From assembly GCA_028023455.1 (NCBI GenBank), contig JAQFVV010000001.1, positions 21,506,901 to 21,570,900 on the forward strand: 64,000 bases of DNA, read 5' to 3'. The notes below the pieces were generated by a model. The model was given only the letters and a program-made list of their open reading frames with translations. It was not told where the DNA came from and did not search any database. Both the position numbers and the translations under genes were made by a program. Origin of the DNA: Epiperipatus broadwayi (taxonomy: Eukaryota; Onychophora; Udeonychophora; Euonychophora; Peripatidae). Position 1 is the stretch's first letter. Each line of letters starts with the position of its first letter. Shown here piece after piece: positions 24,640 to 36,173 of this stretch.

Positions 24640-25437
24640 TTGGTGAAGTCTTAATTTGAACAGTTGGTAAATTTGATGTGAGTGGTGCAAATAATTGGCC
24701 TCTTTACATTCAACATGTAGATAAATTTCATAAGTAAAGTTGAAGATGAAAAAATTAAAGTAGCATTATTGTTATGTTTCGCAAGAAACGGAGTAATAGA
24801 GATTGATAATAGGTTCTGTAAATCTAATACTCCTGAATATTATCATTTTAATTAAATAAAAGATTCCCTGATGAATTATTTTAGCCCATGTCCCTCTAAT
24901 CATATCAACAGACTTCATTTCAGGAATTACTGTCAGGGCTGAAATGAAAAAATTAAAGATTATAACTTAACTTTTTGTGATCTTGAAAAAAATTGTATAT
25001 ATGACTCATTTCTAGATGCAGGAAGTCTTTAAGAAATTTCTGTGAGGAATGAGTAGCAACAGTTTAAGTCAATGGTTGTTAGATGATAGTGAAATCAAAT
25101 ATAGCAAAGTTATAAAACATAGTATATTACATGAAATGGTTTTTGAGCAATCAAGATAATTCACAGAGGTAAAAGTCAGAGATAATGTACAAACAGATAT
25201 TTTTAAGACATATAAACCTGAGGAAAAGGTATTTAAAAATAATGATAGTAAAAATAACATTCTATTTATTTGTTTTAGTTGCAGAAAATCTGGCTATAAA
25301 GCCAACAATTGTTTTCACAAAAATGAACATTGCAAAATCTGTAACAAAAAAGGGCATTTGAAAATAATGTGTGAAAAAAGAATAGGTGAATCTGATAAAG
25401 ACAACAACAGCCATAAAAGTGTATTTGATAGAAAATA
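24640..25437 (+). pseudogene. Ty3-type gag remnant with zinc knuckles
   Basis: The front reads IGKFDVSGANNWPLYIQHVD, which fits the start of invertebrate Ty3-type gag. About 30 codons after LLDDSEIKYSKVIKHSI comes a basic zone with two CCHC-type knuckles near 25277-25378. The first has Tyr where His is expected (CFSC-x4-Y-x4-C). The second, CKICNKKGHLKIMC, is intact. The knuckles would bind RNA in the capsid. Several stops break the frame, including TAA at 25158 and 25436. Confidence 0.65.
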
Positions 25438-25453
25438 AAATCAGTTAACTAAT

Positions 25454-25762
25454 ATGTCAATGAAAGAATGTGATAAAATTATGATTCAATTAAAAGAATG
25501 TAACAAACTCATATTTATGGAGGTCAATAGTGGAAGTGGTGTATCTTTGATTTCAGCATGTGAATGGAATTATTCAATTACTAATTATAAAAATCTGTTA
25601 ATGATCAAAAAAACTGAGTTAAAAGCTGTAGATGTTCATGATAATGCAATTAAAATCATAGAAATAACTAAATCCCCTGTTAGTAAAATTAATGGTATAA
25701 CTTTTCACTTGCCTCTGTATGTAGTTTATGCTCCTATAAATCTACTAATCAGAGATGATTGA
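25454..25762 (+). pseudogene. Ty3-type aspartic protease, inactive
   Basis: An open frame of 102 codons carries FMEVNSGSGVSLIS near its front, where the family has a D-T/S-G-S-G catalytic loop. The catalytic Asp is replaced by Asn. It continues to LPLYVVYAPINLLIRDD. A TGA then stands where the family usually has Trp (the GRDW box). The protease would cut the Gag-Pol polyprotein; this copy should be inactive. The ATG at 25454 is only the first Met after the stop at 25436. Confidence 0.7.
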
Positions 25763-26040
25763 TTTCAAAAATTGGGCATTAAAATTATACCAGTTAAAAA
25801 TAAAATTAAGAAGGAAATGAGGGGAAATTTTTCTAAATTGTTTAACAGGAACTGGGAAAAATAAAAATCATCCCTCTATCACTAGAGTTACCTCCAGAGC
25901 AGTGCCTATAAATTGCAAACTGAGGAAAGTTCTGTTTGCTCAGAAAGAGAAAGAAATTTAAATCAATTATATAAGTAAGCTTAAGTCATAAGTTCTCCCC
26001 AGTAAAACATTAGCCAGTTGCACAAAGAAAGGTGATTGCT
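25763..26040 (+). pseudogene. RT N-terminal scrap at deletion junction
   Basis: After the protease, GNFSKLFN (like the FPELF box) and then RAVPINCKLRKVLFAQKEKE follow. The latter is the family's short segment just before the RT fingers (K.VP..LR..V...). The YVDD-type catalytic region, the connection and RNase H are absent before the integrase linker starts. A large internal deletion is the simplest explanation. Confidence 0.6.
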
Positions 26041-26585
26041 ACCAGTGAATTATAAACCAAATCTGAGGAGGTTGGTCTAATAATTATTCAAAATTTTTCC
26101 ATAAAGAATTATGGAGTGCTTGTAATAATTTATCAGTTTATAAAGGCTGTTTTATAATGGGTGATCATGTACTAATCTGTGTTAAGAGTAGATATTTAAT
26201 TTTTCAATTATTGCATGATGTTCACCCAAGCATAGTAAGAGCAAAAGCTTTAACCCATAGCTATGTATTTTGGCCAAACATTAATTGTGATATTGAGAAA
26301 TTCATAAAAAATTGCAGTAATTGTCAAACATGTACTAGACGAACATCTAAAAATTTTGAGGCATCCATGTTGATCACATGGGCTCATAATAAACATTTAT
26401 TTTTGATCATTTTCAATGCATATTTAGGGTGGCCAAAATATAAATTAATTAAGAACACTAGTTTTGATGAGACAATCAAAAAATTATATCAAATTTTTTC
26501 ACATCATGATCTTCCTAAAACTTTATTTTCTGATAATGGAAATGGATTCACATTGGACCAGTTTAAAGAGTGTATGAAAGAGTGA
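26041..26585 (+). pseudogene. Ty3-type integrase, N-terminal and core part
   Basis: Before the ATG at 26157 the frame already reads a ...LSVYKGCF.. linker typical of these integrases. The HHCC zinc domain follows: LLHDVHPSIVRAKALTHSY, FWPNINCDIEKFIKNC and CSNCQ. In the core, the first Asp of the D,D-35-E triad is not visible; the region around TWAHNKHLFL replaces the usual D-F-x-G-P box. The second is kept in LFSDNGNGFT. The frame stops at a TGA after FKECMKE. Without the first Asp it cannot be active. Confidence 0.75.
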
Positions 26586-26880
26586 GGAATAAAACAAACT
26601 CATCGCTCCCTATCACCTTCAACCTTTGACAGAAAAGGCTGTCCAAAATTTGAGAATATCAACAACTAAATTGGGAGAAATGAAAATACAGGAAGCAGTT
26701 TATACTGCACTCCTGTATCAACATTCAATTCAAACTGCTAAGAAATTATCTATGGAATTATATTTAGGTCACAAGATGCATACCATATTATCAAATGTAA
26801 TACCTAGTGAGGATTACATTAAAGAAGAAGTTCATACCAAGTGAACAAGTATGGGGAAAAAATAAATAAATTTTAGATGA
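26586..26880 (+). pseudogene. Ty3-type integrase, C-terminal part
   Basis: GIKQTH directly follows the TGA. A frameshift then puts LTEKAVQNLR, the counterpart of LAERAVQ with the third catalytic residue Glu, in the frame of the 26626-26844 open reading frame. That frame ends with SMELYLGHKMHTILSNVIPS, which fits the family's P-x-E-L-L-G-R...R-L...P segment. The part that would bind chromatin or DNA at the far C-terminus is eroded. Confidence 0.65.
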
Positions 26881-28724
26881 AAGCAAAAGTAAAACATCTG
26901 TCAAAACAAATTGTACTGATTTGTACAAGCAAAGAGAAACTATAACACGAGAGAAAACAGCAATAAAAACAACAACAAAAAAAAAACACTTCAAAATAGA
27001 GCCTAAGATTGAGAAGATAACATTTTATCATAATATTAGTACATCTTATTAATGTAAATGAATAGGTAGGAAGATCCATTATGATATAGAAAACCAATAC
27101 TTTAAAACTGAATTTATGTTTGAAAATATTATAATAATCATAATATAAATACATCTTATTAATATGATTAAATGGGGTGCGGAGAGTGCATAATGTATAT
27201 ATATTTAAGGAAATATTTTATATTTATTGAATAAAATGTCATTGTAAATATGAAGATTAAAATTAATCATAAATGCAAATATTTATTTCAGAAATATTGC
27301 TTTTCGTTATATTTTATTGATTCAAAAATGTATATTTTGAATTACTTGTATTTTTATTTTACTAAGTTTCTATAACAACAATCTATCATACAAAACTACA
27401 ATATTTTTTTTAAATAATTTAAGAATTAAAATGCTTTGCTCTCTAGACATACATTTAAAAAATATATATTATTATTTTTTTGGAATAAGTATTATTTTTT
27501 TCTTATATTTTAATTTTTATAAATATAACATTTACAAAACAGAATATAATTAAAATTTAATAAATATTTATTCCAAATCTCAGATTCTGTTTTTAAATGT
27601 TAAATATGTACAGAATTCCACAGAGATTTAATTTTTCATTTTATTCACATCCAAAAATATATTTTAAATTAATTATAAATGTCTTGTGCTGATTTATATA
27701 AATTTTAAACTTATATGTAAGTAGACAATTTTATATACTCATATGCATGATATTAAAAAATATTTTAGAATATATGTTTGTTGTATATATGTTACTCACG
27801 AGGATTACTTTGTTTTTATTTTTAGAAAGTTGTATATTTAATTATGAAAAGATGGCACTGTAATCAACCAATTCATTTATTTACAAAATGAATGTGTCTG
27901 TCTGTGTGAAGGTTAAATAATATTTTATAATATTATAAATAATATCATTTTCCATTTATATTTAAGTGAGAATTAATCAAATTCTTTTACATTATATTTG
28001 CCATGATATCAGTTTTATTAAAAGCAATTTCAAACAACGTAAACCTTTTAATGTTAATACGATGCATTGTTTCCATGGATACATCTAATAATGCATAAAA
28101 TACCTAAATATACTCTTTTCTCGACTATCTGTCAGTAATACATAAAAAATATACGAGCCAGCCTTCAGATCTAGAAAAAAGAAAATAGGTTAAGCTGAAG
28201 GGAGAAAAATTAGTTTTTGTACTTAAAAAATAAATTATTATATAACTTTTTTTTTAATTTGTAAGTTCTGTGCATGCTTATGCTACCCATATGAAATGAT
28301 TTGCTAACGAACAAAACTTTTTGGTTCAATTACAAATACTGATGGGGGGAGGGGAGTCTCAATCTAGATATCGAAGATGCAGGCTTACGCTTATAAGGCA
28401 TTTTAATCGTCTTTGTTCCAACTTGAATTGCCGTCTCTTACAACCATATTTTTTTTGTAATATTTTAAATAAAAATAAAGACAACATAATAATAATAATT
28501 TATTTAAAAAAACACTTAATATGCAAAACTGTAATATTATATCTTAGAAAATGTAGGCATGAAATTAAAAATATATCTTTCCTGCCTTCATATTTGCAAA
28601 GATATCAATTATGGTGGCAATTGCAATGAATCTATAATTTCAAATTAATTGCAATGAAAGCTAAATTTAAAATCACCAAACATCATATGATCACCACTTC
28701 TTATGCTTACTTATAACTGTTATT
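26881..28724. other. AT-rich non-coding DNA
   Basis: No gene is supported. A short duplicated word, ACATCTTATTAATNTNATTAAA-like, lies near 27042 and 27150. A G-rich spot (GGGGGGAGGGGAG) lies near 28343. The open frames at 26791-27154 (minus) and 28321-28629 (plus) have no domains. Confidence 0.45.
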
Positions 28725-29087
28725 AAACAGGCAAAACTCTCCATACAGTAGTGCCACTCAGTGCAAGCCAGAGTAGTCAGTGAATGTCAAAAGGCTTGTG
28801 CATAAAATCTCTATCTAGTGCCTACTCATCTAATATCCTCAGACTAGTTTTGTAGTTAAGTAAAGATAAAAGGTGACTGCTGAAGAGTTGCATTAGATCC
28901 TAAGATCTAGGTGAAGTGCTCTCAGATCCAAGGCTCTTCATTGACAAAAGCCACAAGCCAGAAATTAGTCTGGGGATATTGGATGGGTTAGCATCACATA
29001 GGGATTTTATGCACCAGCCTTCTGGAATCCATTGATTACTCTGGCATGCACTGAGTGGCACTCCTGTATGGAGAGTTTTTCCTGTTT
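28725..29087. mobile_element. Fold-back / MITE-like element
   Basis: The outer arms (28725-28775 and 29037-29087) are inverted repeats, with AACTCTCCATACAGTAGTGC on the left and GCACTCCTGTATGGAGAGTT-type text on the right. Weaker complementarity (GGCTTGTGCATAAAATC with GATTTTATGCACCAGCC) extends each arm to about 130 bp around a 100-bp centre. It is richer in G+C than its neighbours and has no coding capacity. The open frame at 29032 is the right arm. No clear target-site duplication was found. Confidence 0.75.
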
Positions 29088-29379
29088 TAAAGCTAAATTT
29101 GACCTTCTTTCTTGTAATATTATCATTCTTAAATACTCTTTGATAAATTTTAATTTTGAAAATGACTATTTGCCCATATCAACATTGATAGGAAGGTTTA
29201 AATTATTTTTAAAGTGATGGAAATATTGAGAAAAAGTGACATTAAACATTAAAAGTCAAATACTGAAATAAATCAAGTGATAAAATATTTTATTTTGTAT
29301 ATACTTTTACAGATTTAATTTTTTTCAAATAATTCTGCACATCAATATCTGACTAATTTAAGATAATTTATTGTAGCAT
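29088..29379. other. AT-rich DNA, possible hAT tail
   Basis: No motif is readable. It may include the eroded C-terminal or 3' end of the minus-strand hAT relic. Confidence 0.35.
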
Positions 29380-31450
29380 TTTACATGTTCTGGTTCCTTA
29401 ATAATTTTCAATTTGTAGAAAAAACTTATAGAGTATCACCATGATTTTTTAGAAAAAATTAATCTTTCCTTAATGAAAGCAATAGCTATATTTAATTTGT
29501 CTTAAAACTATTTTTAGAATCCTGCATTCTCTCATCTTCATGTTAATCAAATTATTTCTTGGTTTTACAACTATCATATCTTTGAAAAAGACTGAATGAA
29601 AATTAATAGATATAAAAAAAATTTTCAGCAGATGATATTAGTTTTAGTAAAAGACTCTAATAAATAGACAATTTTAATTAAAAAGAAATTTATTTACAAT
29701 ATTGATTTTTTAAATTTTTCATACCAATTGGTGATAGAACAAATAAATTTGAAAAAATTAATTTTGTAACAGCTTAATGTTTTGTTTCTGTTTGTCTTTT
29801 GACCTACCATTTGATAAATCAAACAATGCATCATATAACTCTCCCAAATAATATTTAAATAGTTTTAGTAATTTAATTCTATTTTTCTAAGACATTTGGC
29901 TCAAGGATTGCAATAACAAGTTGGGAACATATTTTTTAAAGTTGTTCCAATGGTATATAGATAGGAAACAATTACATATAGTTCTTGAATAATGCTAAAA
30001 AAAATTGTTTAATTTATTATTTTGCAAACTTTACTAACAACTAAATTTAAACTATGATCAGGCAAGGAATAAGTATTGCATGAAAATTCCAATTTAATAT
30101 TTGATATTGCAAATTAACATTTTTACTTCTCATATTTGTTCCATTGTCTTAACCTTGTCCTTATAAGTTATTTGTGTCTAATTTAAGCTTCTGTAATATA
30201 TTTACCAAAAATTAAATAAACCTTTCCCTATAATATAGGATAAAATGAAATAATATGGGTTTTTTTTTTTCAAATTCCACATTTTTTACATGTATAATTA
30301 CTATCTAAGAACCACAGTTAGTTGTTCAATGTATGAAGCAACTAGATTACAGTCCATTAGTTTTGAAAAATATTTATTTTTTCTAACTTTTTTTAATTTT
30401 TTTTTCTGTAGCCAAAGTATTTATAATTTTATTTTAAATTTAATTTCCATGATAATGAACTATCCTTTTAGAATGCTAAGCTGTCTAATGTTTTCATCAT
30501 TAATATTGTCAAATTTATCAATCATTTCTACTATTTTCAGAAATTTAGCAATATCAGAATCATATAACTAATTTCACATACCATAAAAAGCAAGTTCCTG
30601 ACTTGTTAAAAATTGTATTAGGGCTATAATTTTTTTAATGAAAGCATGCTATCTTTTTTTCTGCAGTGAGAAATTTTGCTATAATTAATATAATAATTTC
30701 TTTAATCTGCAATTATTCAAATGTATCATGATCAAACATTATATAAATAATATATTAATAATTACAAAAACTGTTTCTATTTGTTAAATTCATTTTTGAT
30801 ATATCAAATATTTTGCATCAAAGACAGTGAAATGTTGACTACTTTCAGAATAGGCTAATCATTCTCTTGGCATGTTTTCACCATTTTTTAACATACAAAA
30901 ATAATTATTTAGTGAAAATCATTCACTTATATCATTAGAAGGGAAATTAATATATTATTTGCAGAGGTTCTTTTTCCCTCAATCATTCTATAACTCAAAA
31001 TGTAAGCATTTGTACCACATTCAGGGATCACTTAGATTACTACCACTAATTAATTGTTCATTCATGATGTCCATCCCATTATCATTTGAATTTTGACCAG
31101 ATAACAAATGAATTATTTTTTTATCATTCATAATGTGCATTCTGTAACATTCAAATTATCACTAGATAAGAAAGGATTAGTTTGTTCTCTTTCTACAGTA
31201 TCCAGATGACACTCTCACTGTCATTTTTCTATTATCTTCTGAATTTCCTTTTTTTTTTCACTTTCACTGTCAGATCAATCAAATAGATCATTATTTGGCT
31301 CAAGTAGCTGATGGATAAAGTTTAGTTTCTCCAGAGATGACAGATTAGTAATGAATTTTATTAGTGAATTTTTCAGGACTTTTTTTTTGTTCTTTTTTCT
31401 CTGTTCTGATAATCTGACATTTTTTTCATCTTTTTTTTCTGACATCTAAA
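29380..31450 (-). pseudogene. hAT-type transposase relic (ZMYM1/TTF-finger-like)
   Basis: Reading the minus strand from 31450 downward, a charged low-complexity front (SDSESEKKK) is followed by an eroded LAFYGM-like piece and KFLKIVEMIDKFD, as in the family's LAFRGH...NFLELLELLA.FD. Next come KYFSKLMDCN and EQLTVVLR (family KFFSI..D...EQLSLV.R), LQKLKLDTNNL-GQG-DNGTNM (family LGLD..N.RGQGYDGASNM), and HSLNLVVSKVC. This order is diagnostic of hAT transposases with a TTF-type finger. An intact protein would cut and paste DNA by a DDE mechanism. Many stops and shifts make the copy dead, and terminal repeats could not be located. Confidence 0.65.
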
Positions 31451-31710
31451 TAATTTGCAAAAAAAAAAAATATCTTGTCTGTATTTTTAATAACTAAATA
31501 ATAAACTTTTTTAACCATTAAAACTGACAAAATAGATTTTATGAACTGTATACTTCTAATTAGTTATCACATTATTTCTAATTGTCTCAATCCTCGAATA
31601 AAACTCGATTGAATACATATAGAAATAATATATATATATATATTTTAAATGATGAATAATAAAACATAGATTAATAATAAGTAATAAATTTTATATATTT
31701 TCTGAAAAAA
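31451..31710. other. AT-rich DNA with short TA run
   Basis: Only a (TA)n run near 31628-31643 is visible. Confidence 0.5.
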
Positions 31711-32189
31711 TGGTCATAAGTTTTTTGCCTGAAGGTTTGTGATGATAGTATATTAGATGTGATAATATGTTGACTGTTTCCATTATCTATCAGTAAACGT
31801 TGAATGTACAAAAAATTTTAAACTATATTTAAACTTTTTACTACAAACAACTTGTTAGTAATAACACACAAATTAACATCACAAGTTGGTAATTACACAA
31901 TGTTTTGAGCAGTATTATTCTCTACTTTTCTTCGGGTATGGCTGACCTGACCAGCATTTGCCTTAAATTCGATATTCAAGATTCTAAAAGTGCATGTTCA
32001 ACTCTTATGTGAATACTATTACCTGAAGTAGAATGGAGAATAATACTACTCAAAACATTGTGTAATTACTAATTTGTGTTGTCTATTTGTGTGTTACTAC
32101 TAACAAGTTGTTAAAAAAAATTTATACATTCAATGTTTACTGATAGATGATACAAATAGTCCAACATATTATCATATGGCCATAAGTTT
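31711..32189. mobile_element. Fold-back family F1, older copy with likely TSD
   Basis: TGGTCATAAGTTT (31711-31723) and TGGCCATAAGTTT (32177-32189) flank the block and look like a 13-bp target-site duplication with one change. Inside, the left arm (to about 31925) and right arm (from about 32030) are inverted: AACAACTTGTTAGTAATAAC with GTTACTACTAACAAGTTGTT, and ACACAATGTTTTGAGCAGTA with TACTCAAAACATTGTGTAA. The arm words match the palindrome at 35928-36173. No protein is encoded. Confidence 0.75.
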
Positions 32190-33804
32190 ATTTTACATTT
32201 ATGAGCCAAGTTTGACTTTCAAAGGTTTAAAAAATAATAATCTGATTTATAGATTATAGATACCAAGAAAATATTATATGGCTTTGTATAGGGATATTAA
32301 AATTTTTTTTATCTACATAGTTTATTTTGTGCTAAACTCCTTGGGTATACATAATAATAATTACCACAACATAAACAATATGTAGATGCAGAGTTGCAAA
32401 GATGATACAATAGCCTTAAAAAATGTCCTTTAACAACACCTACTTATTGCTGAGTTTCTGATAGCTATCTATTTTTTTAAAAAAAATTTTTTAAATAACT
32501 AGAGGTCAACAGCAACATTAAAAAGAAAAATAAGAATTTCCGACTCCATTTGGGAAGAAATCATTTTACATTACATCACATTATCTATAAATAATAATTA
32601 TTAACAAAGTCTAATAAGCATGGGAAATATCTTTAATCATTGCATTACTCTAATATATTATGTTACAAAAAAAAACTATATTTTTAAAAAAATATCTCTT
32701 TACAATATAAATTTAAATCATCAGAGGTGAAGCTAATTCGATGAGAATATATTTTAAACAATGTGCATTGCATAAAATTAAGCTTTTAAATTAATTTACT
32801 GCAACTGTATGTACATATTTTTGAAAGTCATATATATATATAATAAAATTATTTACTCACTAAACAACATTTACCGTATCCAATCAAATCTTAATAATCA
32901 TTATCAAACATAATAGGTTTTATTTTATATGTTAATATACTGTATTTAACTTTGATAGTGTTTGATGACATCTGGTTGAATACTACAAATATCATTTGAT
33001 TGAAGCATGATTTGATTATGTGGCCAGTTTATTGCGGTATGTTTAATATAAATGTGTGTGTGTGTTTATTAATTAGCAGCTACTTGAAAATAAGTATAGA
33101 CATCCAAATTATATAATTTATCCATTTCAACCCAAGTGCAGCTCACATTAGTCAGAGTGAAACGCTCCATGAGTTAATAAAGATTTGAATAACAACGCGT
33201 GTGTGTGTATGCATGTGTATACAGTAAAGTAAAGAAATTGCCTACAAGACTAAAAAAAGGGGGAAAAATTATTAATAAACGTTTTAATTGTAATGTTTAT
33301 TTGGAAAGGCAGTTTATGCCTAATGTTATCGACAATTTACTCTGTAATATGAGAGTAGAAAAAATAATAACGAATGAGATTGCAAGAGAAGAAAAAAACT
33401 CTTGATCGCGAATCAAACTTAAAATACATAGTTCATTAATTTTAAGGCATTTTTGAAATCTTTTTGTTTCGCCTGTTTTGAATTGATTTATAAATAAAAT
33501 ATTATTGATATTCGTGGTAAATTGAATGGTGAATTCAAATCTAGGATAAGAATTTATGAGTTAACATAACTGAAAAATTAGAAATAAAAAAAGTCGGCAA
33601 AGAATTTTATATCATCTGCATTTTGGAACTGGGTAGATAAAGAAAAAAAAAACAGCTGTTTCTTTCTTCTTTCGATATAAAATAATATAATATTGTAAAT
33701 AAGTTTGATTTTCTCCAAGATGTTTTAGAAGATAAAAAATGTAATATCTTTACTCTGGGGTCTGAGATTTTAGAATGGTCTGCATAATGGTTTGAGTTAC
33801 AGGT
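32190..33804. other. AT-rich non-coding DNA
   Basis: No gene is supported. The 33160-33660 part holds more CpG than average, and the open frame at 33199-33405 has no domain. Short TA and TG runs lie near 32830 and 33055. Confidence 0.45.
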
Positions 33805-34480
33805 GATGAAATGAATGGTTTATATTATGATTCAAGTGATGATAAATAAGTAGACAGGAGGAGAAAGAGAATAGAAAAGTATAAAAAGGGGTCATTGAAA
33901 ATTAACTTAGATGCTATCATTCATTCTGATGATAATTTTTATTATGTTGCTGATTTTCCATGACAAGGCAACTCTGATTGCAAATATAATTTAAAAGCTG
34001 TATTGAATAAGTGCTGGCCAATAATTAAAATTGCAACTCAACTGAAAACTAATTTATCAGCCAACTGTGGATAAAGTAGTTTTCAATACTCATAGTCCTA
34101 ACAGCTATAATAATGTTTTATTTCAGCAGTGAATTGTTTATCATGCTAGGTAGACTAGGCAAAAAGGTAGCACATAAAACTGAGTATGTAATCCAATTCA
34201 ATAAACAAATGTCAAAATCTATGGAACTAGATCATTATAGCTTCTAAAATGCCAATGAAGGAAAGAAAATGTAACTATGAAAAATTGCCCAAGATCTATT
34301 AATATTATACATGCTATATGTCACCATGTTGCTATAACTATAATTCAAGTCTCCAGGGTGTGAAAAAAAGAAATCTACTCATCAAGTGAATTTTTGAAGA
34401 CTACCATAATTACAGAAAGAAAAAAAGCAATATTGGAAAACACATGATTTATGACTTTAAAGATTTTTATCAGTAAGACA
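33805..34480 (+). pseudogene. Possible coding relic of unknown type
   Basis: From 33805 one frame reads GDEMNGLYYDSSDDK, then after a TAA VDRRRKRIEKYKKGSLKI and DDNFYYVADFP, and later CWPIIKIATQLKTNL. Only three stops occur in about 90 codons, and base use is less AT-rich than nearby. The later part (34100-34480) gives further short stretches in changing frames. I do not recognise the family; it may be a mobile-element protein. Chance cannot be excluded. Confidence 0.25.
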
Positions 34481-34807
34481 TTCACATTATAATATTAAAA
34501 AGGCATTAGACTTAAAAACTAAAAATATATTAATTGTTATGATATGATTTATTTTATATCTCAGTTGGAATCACTAGTATAGACTTAAAATATATTAACT
34601 ATTGCTGATATATTTCATTTTATATAGACTTAAAAATTGAAAATATATTAATTGCTGTGATATATTTCATTTTATATATCCATTTGGGAATCATTAGTAT
34701 GAAGATATAACCAACTTATTTGTTTTTGTTTTGTTAATAAGTTATTAAATTATTATTTTATCAATCCATTTGTTGGTTTTGTAACTTCATTCAAGCATCA
34801 TAACTTT

Positions 34808-34810
<3 letters not shown>

Positions 34811-34870
<60 letters not shown>

Positions 34871-34897
34871 TATATATATATATATATATATATATAC
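34811..34897. repeat. (TA)n microsatellite
   Basis: About 43 TA units with one interruption (GTA) near 34868. Confidence 0.95.
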
Positions 34898-35244
34898 TAG
34901 TTGATATCAATCATCTACAACTCTGAGATAACATGCAAACCATTGGGGAATATACTCTGGTGTCATGGTAATAATTGACAATGATGATGATCATTATTTC
35001 ATTAGTATTCTCAGTAAACTTTCTATACTGAAAAGCTTTGGTGCCTGGAGTTTCTTTTTTAATTAAAACCTAAAACAAATAAAATACTGTTAGAAGTACT
35101 TGTGATTATAAAACCCAATTATCATCATCACATTGGTTAATATTATGAAAACTTTTGTTTTATTATTGGAATTCTATTCAACTTTTTATCGACAATTTTT
35201 ATGTACACATCTGGAAGATTTACAATATATATGCAGGTTGATCT

Positions 35245-35251
35245 CATTTAG

Positions 35252-35291
<40 letters not shown>

Positions 35292-35298
35292 CTAAATG
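35245..35298. repeat. TA-centred perfect palindrome
   Basis: CATTTAGTATTTTA and its exact reverse complement TAAAATACTAAATG flank a (TA)n core. The arms are not part of the simple repeat, so the palindrome is not explained by slippage alone. Confidence 0.8.
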
Positions 35299-35312
35299 AT
35301 ATCAATAAATAT

Positions 35313-35348
<36 letters not shown>

Positions 35349-35511
35349 TATCATTTTAAAGATATCAAACCCATACTGTGCTATTTATCATTACAATATA
35401 TAAGAGAGAAAGAGAGAAAAGAACTAAAAGGTCAGAATTCATTTTGTGATAGCAGTATAAATCAATCACAAATAATAAATATGTTTATGTATATTGTCTG
35501 ATGGTAATGCT

Positions 35512-35528
35512 GGGGGGGGGGGGAGGGG
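35512..35528. repeat. G run
   Basis: Twelve G, one A and four G in a row occur in very AT-rich DNA. It could form a G-quadruplex or be an error-prone homopolymer; the sequence alone does not decide. Confidence 0.7.
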
Positions 35529-35927
35529 TTCTATTTTTAAAACAACTTTCTATTATATTTACATTTTATTCTCAGCCATATTAATCCAATAAAAGTAATT
35601 TCCTTTGCACATCCTAAATTATCTTCGAACTATAATCTTTATAATGTAAAGATTTATTTCCTCTTTGAAAACCATGTCAAGTTCACCATAAAATATTATT
35701 TTAAAGATGTCTGTAGTATACTTTACATATATAATATCAAAAGAAATCGTTTTATAACTGTGAATTAAATATTATTATATGAAGAAGTTGACAAAATATA
35801 TCAATTAGATTTTGTTCTTATTATTGTATTTTCATAATATCGTAGAAAATTCTTAAATGAAACATTTTCAATGCTTTTATTTTCATTAATAAAGAGTCAT
35901 GTCTTTTTGACAGAATAAATTCTTATG

Positions 35928-36173
35928 TAAGATGGGATATGCTGGACTATTTTCATCATTTATGAGTGAATGTTGAATGTATAGAAAATTTTAAACTTTA
36001 TTTAAACTTTTCAAATACAAACAACTTGTTAGTAATAACACACAATACGTCTATTTGTGTGTTATTACTAACAAGTTGTTTGTATTTGAAAAGTTTAAAT
36101 AAAGTTTAAAATTTTCTATACATTCAACATTCACTCATAAATGATGGAAATAGTCCAACATATCCCATCTTAT
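35928..36173. mobile_element. Fold-back family F1, near-perfect palindrome
   Basis: Arms at 35928-36045 and 36055-36173 flank a 9-base loop (TACGTCTAT). I count two mismatches over about 118 bp. The core AACAACTTGTTAGTAATAAC and its complement are shared with the copy at 31711-32189. The sequence just right of it (CATTACAAACCTTCAGACAA) also matches, inverted, the left part of that copy. The high arm identity points to a recent origin or to gene conversion between arms. No protein is encoded. Confidence 0.85.

Larger units (their letters stand above)
24640..26880 (+). mobile_element. Ty3-type LTR retrotransposon, internally deleted
   Basis: The order is gag with zinc knuckles, aspartic protease, the first few residues of the RT domain, then the RNase H/integrase linker and integrase. 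This matches Ty3/Gypsy pol order, and most of RT and all of RNase H are missing between about 25975 and 26040. An intact element would be about 5 kb. I could not find paired LTRs, so the outer limits are set by coding similarity. Stops, frameshifts and lost catalytic residues show that it is dead. Confidence 0.75.
34898..35927. other. Non-coding DNA with TA runs and a G run
   Basis: It holds the TA-centred palindrome at 35245-35298, a second TA run at about 35317-35345 and the G run at 35512-35528. The open frame at 35133-35501 reads through the TA runs and is not a gene. Confidence 0.6.

Noticed and set aside
30290-30571. Plus open frame of 93 codons
   Set aside because: It is the shadow of the minus-strand hAT transposase relic.
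35133-35501. Plus open frame of 122 codons
   Set aside because: It runs through two TA microsatellites (YIYIYI); the remainder has no domain.
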